From contig CM017564.1 of NCBI GenBank assembly GCA_007844125.1, positions 22,252,034-22,316,033 on the forward strand: a DNA stretch of 64,000 nt. Direction: 5' to 3'. The notes below the pieces were generated by a model, which was given only the letters and a program-made list of their open reading frames with translations, was not told the DNA's origin and searched no databases. This stretch comes from Sinonovacula constricta. Taxonomy: Eukaryota > Mollusca > Bivalvia > Cardiida > Solecurtidae. Made by a program: the position numbers and the translations under genes. Of this stretch, positions 12,119 through 22,881 are shown in pieces (position 1 is the first letter of the stretch; each line of letters starts with the position of its first letter).

Positions 12119-13437
12119 GTAAGTACACTTGTCATGTCTACTTCACGATTACGTTGTGATTAAGTTGTGATGTATATTTTATTCACCATATTAACACGCG
12201 CGTGTCTATTTGTTATTTTGTCACGAACCAATGCCAGTGGATAAGTTTTGATATTAAAATGTACATTAAAAACATAATTCTCCAAAACAAGTTCATGTCT
12301 GGTCAAAAATGAAATATTTTATATTTTTAGAGCATATAATCTTCTATATTAAATACAAAATGATATAATAATAAGGCATGTTTCAATGGTTAATCACGTA
12401 TAATTATAATGTCTGCTATTTCTTATTACTTGAAATAATTGCGACATGTTTTTTAGTCAGTTGTGTATTCATGTTTGTGCAATACTGTGCATCTACATTA
12501 AAAAAACGGCTTGCGGACCATCATCGGACACCGGCGACCGATCGATTTCGTTATTTTCCATTCATCGCCCGTGGGATATATAGTTCACCTTAACTGTTTC
12601 TGGTAATGATATTTCATTGGTAGCTTCATAATCCGATGAAGATTTCAGTGCACTAATATGGCTCGTTTCCTTCGACTGTGGCACTGGGCGCAGCCATTGC
12701 TAAACTTCTAGTCTCCTCCCTGAAGAGTATTGATTTATGCATTTTGAAAGCAGTGTTATTCTGGCCAATTTTTACCAATTTAAAATTTACCAATAAACTT
12801 ACGGTCGACGAATGTATTAAAACGAAATAGTCGTGCGTGGCTATGCGACGATGCTTCCGGACTGTTTTTCATTATATTCAAGTCAATTTTAATTATGTTT
12901 TAAAATCAGTTTTGAATTTTATATGAGAGATATAGAATTAATTTTAACACGATAAACATACTATGTCTATGATGAACTTGATGACCGTATATTTTATCTA
13001 CAGGATTATTTTGAACACATCTATTAGTGACCAATTATGGTGAATTCGTCTTACAGGTATCGATTTCTGTTTAAATGAATCTTTAATCCGACCGTGACTT
13101 AACTGATGATATCGCACTTTTGTTTTCTGTCTTCGCTTTTTTATTTAACAGGAAAACAACACCATTTCCATGCCTCTGCATTCTTTTTCGGATATACATG
13201 TAAACCGATAATTCCCTAGGAATACAATTTTAATTGCTTTACCCCTGTTAGATAAGACAGGAAAATAAAGACAAGATGTTCTACCACACCTGTTTCTGTA
13301 ACATGTTGAGATCGCTTTATGTAGTAAGTGAGAAACTTCAATATTTGGTTTTGATTGTGTTCACCAATATTCCGGCGCATCGTTCCACTGATGATCGAGC
13401 AAAATCTAAACACCTTTGTCATAACATTGAATCAATG

Positions 13438-13832
13438 CTACTCTCTCATTTGGAATTATTTTGCTGCCGAGGCTTTTATCTACTGTATATACTGTACATA
13501 TGTTCATTATATCTGTTTTAACTCCCGATGCAGGTGCTTATTGTTAGTTGTGTCACTTTGACGGGATACTTTTATTTACACTGTTTGTTTGATAGAAAAA
13601 CCGTCAGGAAGTGCGAGGTTGGAGCGCTCCACAAACCAGGTTTAAGCACCCCAGTTGGCCATTTTGCCGACTGACCGTTCCAAGGCGGTAACTGATGGTT
13701 GTTCCTTTTGTGTGTTATGTCTCGTCTCTGTGTTTTTTGTCACATTTACATTTACCTTGTCTGCCTTGGTCTGCAGGTAGATAAAATTTAAATATCTGTG
13801 AACATTTTGATAGGACCTTTTCTTATTTACCT
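13438..13832 (+). repeat. dispersed repeat R1, copy B
   Basis: This is a direct repeat of copy A (9638-10031) in the same orientation, 3.8 kb away in the next intron, with only scattered differences. It retains every landmark of the family: aactcccgatgcaggtgctta, ttggagcgctccacaaacc, ctgaccgttccaaggcgg and the end word ttatttaccta. Confidence 0.85.
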
Positions 13833-14349
13833 ATTAATAGTTGGTATGATGATCACAGTTGGCACAACAAAATTGATTCAGCAGTTGAACAAAATTAAAC
13901 TTCAACGTAAAACTAATTTTTATTTTATGTTGGTCCGAGGATGTATACATTTATTCTCCTTTACTTATCATGAAGGTGTATATTTTAATGTTGACACAAC
14001 ATTGTTATAACTTGTTTAGAATAACAATTCGACTAATGGCGGTTAATCGAAGGAAATTGTAACGTACTTGCCAAATTGCAGCTGGTATCCGGTATTTCGG
14101 ATCAATTTGAATTCCTACTTAACCAGTTAAAATATTGGTACCGGAAATGATTAAGCAACATCCCTTTTATTGATGTCAAATGTAAAAAGTGAACCTGAAC
14201 AACCCACTTGTCATTACAATCAGTAATGTTCTACCAAAGCCACGCTGCATAGTAAGCTATGTTTAAACTTAGACACCCACGTGATCCTTTACGTAATGGT
14301 ATGAATTAATGGAAATGTATCCTGGCCTACCAAGCAAACTCACGCACAT

Positions 14350-14555
14350 ACGCACACACACACCACCACCACCACCACCACCACCACCACCATCACCTCT
14401 ACCCCTACCCCCACCACCCCTACCCCCACCACCCCTACCCCCACCACCCCAACCCCCTCCACGCCTACACCCCCACCACCACTACCCCACCAGCCTTACC
14501 CCCTCTACCCCTTCCCCCACAAACCATCCCTAACTCCTTCCACCCCTACCCCCCC
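14350..14555. repeat. CCA / CCACCCCTACCC simple repeat
   Basis: A (CCA)n run merges into (CCACCCCTA)n-like units on the plus strand. It is almost free of G over 200 bp, so the strands differ strongly in composition. The proline-rich frame across it is a translation of the repeat. Confidence 0.9.
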
Positions 14556-16464
14556 CCAGAAAAAGCTCGAGTTAATGTTTAATCCTAAGGTCACTGCTGG
14601 GCTACGAATACAGAGAACGTTCTTTGATGATGACATTCCGGAAAAGTTGCATTTATTCGTTAGGCGCACAGTTTATGTGGCGAAACTTAATCCAAATTGT
14701 TCAAATTTCACTAAGTCTATCATAATGCTTCAGTAAGAGAAGTGTACATTCAAACAGAAGACGAGCAGACGACATTTGAAAATAAGTAAGAAGAAAACAG
14801 AAACAATAGGAGGAAGATGAGCTAAAGGAGGGATTAAGAAGGGTGACAATAGCAGGAAGAAAAAAAAAGAGAATAATTTAATCGCTCATCTCGCTACTGC
14901 TACGCTTCATTGTTCCAATGTTTCTCTCTTTCTTTCATCATTGGGTTGTATATGATTTGGGTTTACTGATGTAGTAGTTTAGTATTAGCACAGTTTATAT
15001 ATGTAATCGTTTGCCGGTGTTTCACATGCGTTTGACCAGTTTTGGACAAACAAATAAATTAATGTTGCCGGAACAGATCGCACGAAATGCCTTTATTGGT
15101 GTCCCAAAGCTATATGTGCAAAACAAACATCTATTTCCTATCTGAGCTAAGCTACAATAAGCTTTTATAAAGTAAGGAGACCGCTTGTTGGAGATCACAT
15201 TATGTCATCATCCGGGTTATTTGCTCTGACGTCGATATCTTTACCATATATGGAAAATAGTCACAACCGTGGCGGCCATGTGTTTTGACAGATCAAATGC
15301 TTTGAAAGCTATTAATACAGTCCATCCACGTAATGGGTATACTAAACATCAAGGCTTCAGCTCTTGTAGTTTCTGGGAAGAAGATTTCATAAATGTTCCT
15401 ATAGAACTATGTATGAAAATTGGCCAGGTCCATGGCAACCATGTTACGTGTAGGATCAAAATTATTTGAACATGTTCTTTCCCTTTAAGGCTAAATCTTC
15501 TGAGGAACTTAGTTGCATTTGGGCCAGTGGTTTTAGAGATGTCGTTTTATGTTGACGGACGCATGTTGTCGGATGTTAGGTTATCTAATAACTCGCATTG
15601 CGCATTGTCTAGGTAAGCTAAAAATTAGACCGCCTACAGAACAAGGACCTCAGAATAATCTTGATTACACCTAACAATATCCAAGTCAACATTTTGAAAT
15701 AACCGGCCAGAATGTCAAATGTCACTAAGGACGGAAGAGCATGTAGTTATATTTTGGGCCAGAGTCTAAACGAAATCATCAAATCCAGTTAAAAAGTTGG
15801 TCGGAAGTGGATACTACTTATGCAATAAAAAGCTAAATCAATTGAATAAACTTTACCTGTTGAGCAACGGCTTAAGACCAGGACAGATAAATATGTGTCC
15901 CTCTGAGGTTGAGCCGTAGGTGCTCGTTTTACAATGTTACACTTATCTACAATTGACAAAACAGATGACCGCATTCAAATCAAGGCAATTACATTATAGC
16001 ACTGGAACAATTAGACAAAATTCATTCAAACTGGTCTCAAATATTGACGGATGGAAGCAATCATCCAAATACAGGCAATGTTGTTTCTGCCTTTGTTATA
16101 CCTAGTCAAATTAAACATGGACATATAAAATAATAGATAAAACTTACCTCACGGCAAAAATAGAATGCCATATTGTAGGGATTTAGCTGCATAATAAGAA
16201 GGAAAATACATGTTATGCATTCAGTTTCTTTTACCATCACTAACATCAATTAAATTGCATATCTACACCCGCCTTCTAAAACAAATTACAAATTATAATT
16301 CACAAGAGTCAAAGAAGGGTCACAGTGTAAAACTACAAGTATCTGGTAATAAACGTGCTGACGTAACACAGTATAGAAATTCCTTCTATTTGAATTTCCA
16401 CCTCAAAACTAGATAATGCAATATTTCGGGCTATATGTGTCTTTATCTGGGACTGAGTCATATT

Positions 16465-16680
16465 AAAAAGTGAGGGATTTGCCAGCAACTTTTCCGATAC
16501 TGTGCAGCGACATTTCTATCATTATAGCACAGGAGCACTTATGAGGTGCCCAGGGACTGAACCCGGCCGGTCCATTTTACTGACACCGACGAGGCAGGCG
16601 TAATGCTGTCCCCATGGCCCCGAGCGTTAGGAGGGAAGCCACTTCTGCCAACTTTAAAGTCTTTGGTTTGATCTACTATC
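16465..16680 (-). mobile_element. SINE family C, copy lacking the tRNA head
   Basis: It matches the body of the intact family C copy at 55092-55378 in reverse, with the words gatactgtgcagcgacattt, gcacttatgaggtgcccag and cgagcgttaggagggaagcc. The tRNA-like head that should lie at the right end is absent: the match stops after tttggtttga near 16672. Confidence 0.75.
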
Positions 16681-16738
16681 AAACTTATTTATGAATGTGG
16701 ATATCAAAACCAAACTATATGTGTGACACATGACAGAT

Positions 16739-17226
16739 TAGTCCTTCGCGCTCAGATTGATGGCCAATAAACAGATAAGTGTATTTCGCCCATCTTGATG
16801 ACAATAAACAGATTAGTGTCGTTCGCCCATCTTGATGACAATAAACAGATTAGTGTCTTTCGCCCATCTTGATGACAATAAACAGATTAGTGTCGTTCGC
16901 CCATCTTGATGACAATAAACAGATTAGTGTATTTCGCCAATCTTGATGACAATAAACAGATTAGTGTCGTTCGCCCATCTTGATGACAATAAACAGATTA
17001 GTGTATTTCGCCCATCTTGATGACAATAAACAGATTAGTGTCGTTCGCCCATCTTGATGACAATAAACAGATTAGTGTATTTCGCCCATCTTGATGACAA
17101 TAAACAGATTAGTGTCGTTCGCCCATCTTGATGACAATAAACAGATTAGTGTATTTCGCCAATCTTGATGACAATAAACAGATTAGTGTCTTTCGCCCAT
17201 CTTGATGACAATAAACAGATTAGTGT
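16739..17226 (+). repeat. 37-bp minisatellite, about 13 units, alternating variants
   Basis: The unit is agtgt-(cg|at|ct)ttcgcc-(c|a)atcttgatgacaataaacagatt, 37 bp, head to tail with no spacers. The first unit is diverged. From the third to the twelfth unit the variants 'gtcgttc' and 'gtatttc' mostly alternate, so the array is largely a 74-bp dimer repeat. Confidence 0.95.
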
Positions 17227-18149
17227 CTGCGATTTGTATTACATTGTATACTGCCTTGCTATAAAACATGTATGATGTAATACAATAAAGAAGTTGTATT
17301 TACAGAAATTGTAAAAAAATCTTTGATCCTAAATAATGCAATTACTGTATTGCGTGAATTTAATTAGAAAGAACAACTAGACCTTTAAGCTAGCAAATAT
17401 GCGAAAATAAGTTGTTTTCGCGTAAAGAAGAAATAACTGCAAAAAGAACAACAAATGTATTATTTCTTTTTTAAATTAAAGCTATATTTATTAAAGCTAT
17501 TATATATTAAACTGTTAAGCTATATGCTGTGCGACGGTAATTTAAGCGAGCGAAAATAACAAATAATTGCGAAAAGAAGGAATATTTTCTAAAAGTTATT
17601 TACCGATTTTGTAAAATTCTTTATTTAAATGAAAGATCAGGACAAATACAAGAGAAAAAAATAATCGAACATATTTCACTAAGATTTATGCCGCGCAATT
17701 GTTACTTATTAAACGCGGTCGCTAAATTGACCGCGCTTAAGGAAGAAACGTCTGCAAAAATACGATTTTTTTAACCATAATATACGATTCATCCGACACT
17801 ACTATTTTTAAAGTAAACTTTCACAAAATTAATCAAAGCGCCTCATAAGTAGCGAGACTAATTGTTCTGTTTGTTTTAGCTCAAATGTTAATTATTTTGA
17901 TTGAACAACATATGTTGCCTAAAAATACATGACATAAGAACAACATAATTTTGGTGGGTTTTAATTGACTAATATCAAGTTACTGACTTGTAGTTCAAAG
18001 GATGCAACATATCACAGAATATAATGTCAATATATATAATCAATAATAATACCAACTTTTGTAATTGAGAGATAATGCGTAATTGAAGAAGAGTGAGTGG
18101 TTTAATTTTGAATCCCAGGCTGAACAATAAAATTTCCCAAAAGACGAAG

Positions 18150-18285
18150 CCTGGAGAGAGATAGACAGAGGGAGAGAGAGAGATAAAGAGAGAGAGAGAG
18201 TGAGAGAGAGAGAGGGGGGAAGGAAAGGACAAAAGAACTGAGACAGGCCGAGAAAGAGACAAAGATAGAGAAAGATAGATGCCGG
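18150..18285. repeat. GA-rich simple repeat flanking the Copia element
   Basis: (GA)n interspersed with GATA and GACA words runs up to the left end of the Copia LTR. A similar GA/GACA-rich stretch resumes at 23012-23170 after the miniature LTR element. Both elements therefore appear to have landed in one purine-rich locus. Confidence 0.8.
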
Positions 18286-18515
18286 TGTTAAAGTCATGTT
18301 CTACAACTCTAGTTTATGTTAGAATACTCTTCTTTTAGAAACAACATTAATTGACGTCATTGTGACATCATGACGTCATGACGTCATGTACTTACTTAGC
18401 AACGTGATTGGTATTATTATTGATTATATATCTGTGTGAATCATATTGTGGAGTGATAATAAAGTGTAAATTATCCAGTGGTGTTGGCGTATAATATCTG
18501 GTGTTGGTGTTAACA
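18286..18515 (+). repeat. Copia 5' LTR
   Basis: The repeat is 230 bp with TGTTA...TAACA ends. It contains one TGACGTCA at 18352, then three contiguous octamers TGACATCA, TGACGTCA and TGACGTCA at 18363-18386. A tatata word lies near 18425 and an aataaa polyadenylation signal near 18456. Compared with the 3' LTR there are about nine substitutions and a 12-bp gap. Confidence 0.92.
18352..18386 (+). promoter_or_regulatory. cluster of CRE/ATF-type octamers in the LTR
   Basis: Four TGACRTCA-type palindromic octamers sit within 35 bp; the last three are directly abutted. TGACGTCA is the classic binding site of CREB/ATF bZIP factors. The 3' LTR keeps three of them (22502-22525), while its first one has changed to TGACTTCA. 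The site is inferred from sequence; activity is not shown. Confidence 0.65.
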
Positions 18516-18517
18516 AG

Positions 18518-18528
18518 TGGTAGCAGAG
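18518..18528 (+). other. Copia primer-binding site (tRNA-iMet)
   Basis: TGGTAGCAGAG begins two bases after the 5' LTR. It is complementary to the 3' end of eukaryotic initiator tRNA-Met including CCA, the usual Copia primer. Confidence 0.8.
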
Positions 18529-18620
18529 ACGTATAAAGAAATCCTCGGTGGAAATTAGTGTGGTGTAGTGTGAATTTGGATTTTACACACAGATTTTAGC
18601 TTTCAAGCAAGGACTTCAGC

Positions 18621-20177
18621 ATGGCGACCAGGATTAATCCTCCAGTTTTCGGAAATGGAAAGAACTATGAAAGATTTAAGCAAGAGCTTTTAGCATGGAG
18701 AGAAATAACTGACTTAAGCAAGGAAAAACAAGGCATTGCTGTTGCATTGACACTTCCGGAAAATGATGAGACACAAATTCGTGAAAAAGTTTTTGACCAA
18801 CTTCATCTGGACCAGTTAAAAAGCTATGATGGGCTAAATGTTCTCATTCACTTCTTGGACCAGCATCTCGCTAAGGATGAGTTAACTGATAGTTTGGAAA
18901 AATTTGAGGATTTTGAAGATTTTAAAAGATTAGAAGGACAATCAATGGCTGAATTTGTGGCCATGTTTGATTCTAAATATAGAAAGATAGAAAAGAAGGG
19001 AATGACACTGCCTAGTGAGATACTGGCTTTTAAACTGCTTAGGAAGGCTAATATTTCAAAGGAAGAGAAGTTGTTAGTACTGACTGGCATGAAATATGAC
19101 AATAGGAAGACACTTTATGAGGAAGCCAAGAAGTCACTGAAGAAATTCAAGGGCAATGATATCGGATCATCATGCAACCAGGCATGCATCAAGCTTGAAC
19201 CAGCGTTTCTGGCAGCAAATGAGGAGGCCTTGCTTGCAGCAGGGTATTCAAAAACACGAAGTGGCTATCAAGGTAATTACAGTAGTGGAAGAGGAGAAAA
19301 TTGGAAACGGGGAAAACTTGGGAAAAGTGTTGTGAGAGGAGAGATTGTCACAGGAAATCGAAGCAAGGGTTTAACAAAGAACATAAATCCCATGGGACCA
19401 GACGGTAGACCCTTGACATGCAAATCATGTGGGTCTTATCGTCATCTGTTGCCTGCATGCCCTGATAGCTGGGAAAATATGAAGAGAGTAAATGCAGTGG
19501 AAGAAGAACATGCTGTTCTTTTTACTGGTTATGATAGAGACGAGATCAGGATGCTGGGGGTTGATGCTCGAAACTGTGCAGTCCTTGACAGTGCCTTTAG
19601 CAGTACGGTGTGTGGTTGGTTGGACAATTACATAGAATCTTTGGACAATACAGACAGAGCGAAAGTGTTACAATCAGAAGGCCAAAAAGTGTTTAAATTC
19701 GGAGGGGGGACCTGCCTAAAATCGAAAGGTAAATATAGCATACCTGCTGTAGTTGCTGGAAAGGCTGTGACCATAAACACTGATGTCGTAGAGTCAGACA
19801 TTCCTTTACTACTCTCTCGCACGGCAATGAAGAAAGCAGCAATAAAATTGGATCTTGAAAATGATACAGCGACAATTATGGGAAAAGAGGTAGCACTGAA
19901 CTTAACAACATCAGGCCATTACTGCATTCTGATAGACAAAACAGTAGAAGTTCCAGTGGAAACAGTGTGTGCAGTCAACTTTGTAAATTTAAAACCGCAT
20001 GAGAAACACAAAACCCTTCTGAAACTGCACAGACAATTTGCACATCCTCCAAAGAAAAGGCTGGCAGCACTTTTGCTTTTGAAGGATGCTGGAATATGGA
20101 AAACTGAGTACGAAGCAGATCTTGACCAGATAGTAAACTTTGTAAAGTATATGCCAAGACTCCTTCCAGGCCAGTGA
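18621..20177 (+). pseudogene. Copia Gag, protease and start of integrase region
   Basis: A 518-codon open stretch. Residues 1 to about 240 are a Copia-type Gag core. A zinc knuckle CX2CX4HX4C lies at 267-280 (CKSCGSYRHLLPAC). The aspartic protease centre is at residue 323, as DSA followed by FSSTVCG; Ala replaces the Gly of DSG/DTG, a variant I believe occurs in this lineage. The pre-integrase motif LHRQFAHP is near residue 475. The frame is lost near 20140, where a one-base slip moves the integrase zinc region into the next frame, so the last ten or so residues are not native. Confidence 0.9.
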
Positions 20178-20554
20178 TAGGTATGCCAATGGCCTCCAGG
20201 TTCAATGAAAAGGTTGCAATGGATCTAAAACAATGGAATGGGCGATGGATTTTACACACCATAGACATGTGGTCAAGATACACGTTGTCAACTTTCATCG
20301 ACAGAAAGAAGCCGAGCAATGTCATAGATGCTTTAATGAAAGAATGGGTTGGGAGATTTGGAGTGATGGAATCTTTGATGACAGACAATGGAGGGGAGTT
20401 CAATTCGGATGAGGTAAGGGAGATTGCGTCCATACTGAACATTCAGTTATGTACGACTGCAGCTGAAAGTCCATTTCAGAATGGTTTGTGTGAAAGAGTG
20501 CAGAAGGGGCCAACATTCCGCAAGAAATTTCAAACACAGATGATCAACAGATAA
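20142..20554 (+). pseudogene. Copia integrase catalytic core, truncated
   Basis: The DDE triad is visible: D in AMDLKQW (about 20222), D in TDNGGEF (20394) and E in ESPFQNG (20465). The region after GLCERV is missing. The sequence then passes into unrelated residues and a stop at 20552, so the integrase C-terminal part and the linker to RT have been deleted or scrambled. Confidence 0.88.
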
Positions 20555-20580
20555 TTTCTGAAGAACTTCCTGCCAGAAGT

Positions 20581-21517
20581 GTGAATGATGATTTACCTAC
20601 AAGGTTAGAGGACACACCAATTGTAGGGACAGATAGAGATAGACAGACAAAAGATACCAGACAAGATAGAAAGATACTGAAACACAATTATAACATTCAG
20701 TATAAAACACAAGACACTGATGTTTGGATCCAGGCAAAAGTTCTAGGAAGGGCAGGAAAGGCAACGGGGAAGAACAAACACTGGTACAACGTTATGGAAA
20801 ATACCAGTAAAGAGAAAAAGAGCATCAATCTGGATGAAGTTGAATGGGAAATGTTGACTGATAATGTGAATCTAGTGCTGGAGAACAGTGATAATGTTTT
20901 AGGGGCAAAATTCGAAGAGTTACAAAAATTGAAACAATTCGACACATATGTGGAAGTCAGAGCTTGTGGTCAAAATACATTATCAACTAGATGGGTCATA
21001 ACTACAAAGAATGAACAGACAAAAGCACATATTGTTGTTAGAGGCTTTGAAGAAGAATTCCTGTTGCAAAGTGATAGTTCAACAGTGGGAAAAGGAACTA
21101 TGAGAATGTTTCTTTCTTTTGCATCCATTAACAACTGGATTGTCAAGACCACCGACATTAAATCTGCATTTTTACAGGGTCAAGAGATAAAGAGGGACGT
21201 GTACATAAAGCCCCCAAAGGAGTGTGAAACTGCTGAAGGAGTTGTCTGGAAGTTACGGCATGGACTGTATGGACTCAAGGATGGTGCGAGACAGTTTTAT
21301 CTGAGTGTAAAGGAAGAATTACTGAAACTTGGATGTCAAATATCAAAAATGGATCCTGCAATGTTTTTTTTTGCATACAAATGGAAAGTTGAGTGCTGTA
21401 ATATGTTGCCATATTGATGATTGCCTACATGTTGGAGATGAAAACCTTGAGAGAATTATGATGAATCTGCGAAAAAGATTTGTAGCAGGAAAAGTAGAGG
21501 AACGCAATTTTGATTAA
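20581..21517 (+). pseudogene. Copia reverse transcriptase, one frame break
   Basis: The N-terminal RT block (STRWVITTK, TDIKSAFLQG, YGLKDGARQFY) is open to 21417. A slip in a T-run near 21365 moves the rest, including the catalytic HIDD box at 21410-21421 (the YVDD equivalent), into another frame, which stops at 21517. Further RT/connection residues continue in frame pieces up to about 21750 (YRQIVGQMNWA). Confidence 0.9.
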
Positions 21518-21759
21518 ATAGGGTTCAAAGTTATGCAACAGTCCAGTGAAATTTTGCTTGACCAATCCAGATATGTAGGAAATATAAGGAGCTAGAGTTT
21601 AGATACAAAGAGGGTGCAACAGAAAGAAGACTTACTCACAGCTGAAGAACAATCTACCTACAGACAAATTGTTGGCCAGATGAACTGGGCCGTACAGGGA
21701 ACTAGACCAGACATGGCTTTTGAACTCATAGACCTGAGTACCAAGCAACTGTAGGTGAT

Positions 21760-22350
21760 TTGTCAAGGGCAGTAAAAACAGTCAACAGATTGAAAGATGT
21801 GAGATCTATGATAGCATTTCCAAGACTAAGCAGAAATGTCAGTGACTGGAGGATTGTGGTATTCACAGATGCATCTCTGTGCAACATCAACAATGGGACT
21901 GGAAGTACAGCGGCCTATGTTGTGTGGTTAGCAGACAATCAGGGAAAATGTTGCCCACTTGCTTGGCATACAAACAAGATCAAACAGGTTGTTCGTTCAA
22001 CAATTGCTGCTGAGGCGCTTAGTCTACAAGAAGGCCTTGAATGTGGATACTACTATAGACAGATGCTGCATGATATTATGAAGCTTCAAAGGAACATCAT
22101 ACCAATAATTGCTTATGTTGACAATAAAAGTGTCATTGATGCTTTAAATTCCACGAAGTTAGTTGATGACAAGCGCCTGCGGATCGACATAGCAACCATC
22201 AATGAATCTTTATCCAGGAACGAAGTCAAAGATATCCGATGGTGTCCCGGAAAATACCACCTTGCAGACTGCATGACCAAACGAGGAGCTTCTGGTTACA
22301 ACCTGCTGGAAGTGTCCCATGGAGGGCGATTTTCCGAAGAGTTTATCTAG
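21760..22350 (+). pseudogene. Copia RNase H domain
   Basis: The stretch is open for 196 codons. It shows the Copia RNase H signature: VVFTDASL with the first Asp, STIAAEALSLQEGLE with the Glu, and YVDNKSVIDAL with the third Asp, ending in the typical HLADCMTKRGA block. The stop at 22348 lies about 75 bp before the 3' LTR. This is the best-preserved domain. Confidence 0.9.
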
Positions 22351-22400
22351 ACTGTTCATATTAATTTATTTCATTAATTTAATTTTATTAACACATACTC

Positions 22401-22415
22401 AAAAAGAAAAGAAAA
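22401..22415 (+). other. Copia polypurine tract
   Basis: aaaaagaaaagaaaa lies 9 bp before the 3' LTR, the usual place for the plus-strand primer. Confidence 0.6.
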
Positions 22416-22424
22416 TATAATGAA

Positions 22425-22642
22425 TGTTAAAGTCCTGTTCTACAACTCTAGTTTATGTTAGAATACTCTTCTTTTAGAAACAACAATAATTGACTTCATT
22501 GTGACATCATGACGTCATGACGTCATGTACTTACTTAGCAACGTGATTAGTATTTTATCTGTGTGAATCATATTGTGGAGTGATAACAAAGTGTTAATTA
22601 TCAAGTGGTGTTGGCGTAAATTATCTGGTGTTGGTGTTAACA
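22425..22642 (+). repeat. Copia 3' LTR
   Basis: The repeat is 218 bp with TGTTA...TAACA ends. It lacks 12 bp that include the tatata word of the 5' copy, and its polyadenylation word has changed from aataaa to aacaaa. About nine substitutions separate the two LTRs (roughly 4 percent, counted by eye), so the insertion is not recent. Confidence 0.92.
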
Positions 22643-22757
22643 GGGAGAGAATGTGTAAGCGGTCCGGATAACTCAGTCGGAAGAGCAATCGTCCTGTTAG
22701 CGAAGTGTCCCGGGTTCGAGTGCCGGATTGGCTGCACATTTTTCTCCCTAAGTTACA
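22643..22757 (+). repeat. left LTR of the miniature element, 5' end lost
   Basis: It starts gggagagaatg directly at the Copia end and finishes ctccctaagttaca. It differs from the right LTR at a few positions (ggataactc for ggtaagctc, gagtgcc for gagtccc). Confidence 0.8.
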
Positions 22758-22758
22758 A

Positions 22759-22771
22759 TGGCGCCCAACGT
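22759..22771 (+). other. primer-binding site matching tRNA-Lys
   Basis: TGGCGCCCAACGT is complementary to the 3' end of tRNA-Lys(CUU) with CCA, and starts two bases after the repeat. The same site primes many retroviruses and retrotransposons. Confidence 0.75.
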
Positions 22772-22881
22772 AAATGACCCGCGGTCGTTACGTACAAGTG
22801 CTTGAGGAGTGCTTGTGAGTTGTATGTAGATTATATAGTCTGTGGAAATTCGAGGAGGAATTTCAAGTTGCCCGGGATGTA

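Larger units (their letters stand above)
18286..22642 (+). mobile_element. Copia-superfamily LTR retrotransposon (GalEa-like), inactive
   Basis: The element is bounded by LTRs 18286-18515 (230 bp) and 22425-22642 (218 bp), both starting TGTTA and ending TAACA. A primer-binding site TGGTAGCAGAG at 18518 matches the 3' end of initiator tRNA-Met. A purine tract lies at 22401-22415. The domain order is Gag, zinc knuckle, protease, integrase, reverse transcriptase, RNase H, with integrase before RT, which defines Copia. Short Gag motifs and LHRQFAHP resemble the GalEa group of marine invertebrates. Several frame breaks and a probable deletion between integrase and RT make it inactive. No matching target-site duplication is seen (gccgg on the left, gggag on the right). 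Confidence 0.92.

Noticed and set aside
11237..12163. A stand-alone 308-codon gene starting at 11237
   Set aside because: The frame extends upstream to a splice acceptor that completes the second B-box, and a gtaagt donor ends it before the apparent stop.
13381..13420. Hammerhead ribozyme core (ctgatga followed by an A-run), since Penelope elements may carry one
   Set aside because: No GAAA at the right distance, no closing stems, and it lies outside the Penelope fragment.
14309..14533. Proline-rich small protein
   Set aside because: Translation of a CCA-type simple repeat without start context or conservation.
16739..17226. CRISPR-like array
   Set aside because: Units are contiguous with no spacers and the genome is eukaryotic; it is a minisatellite.
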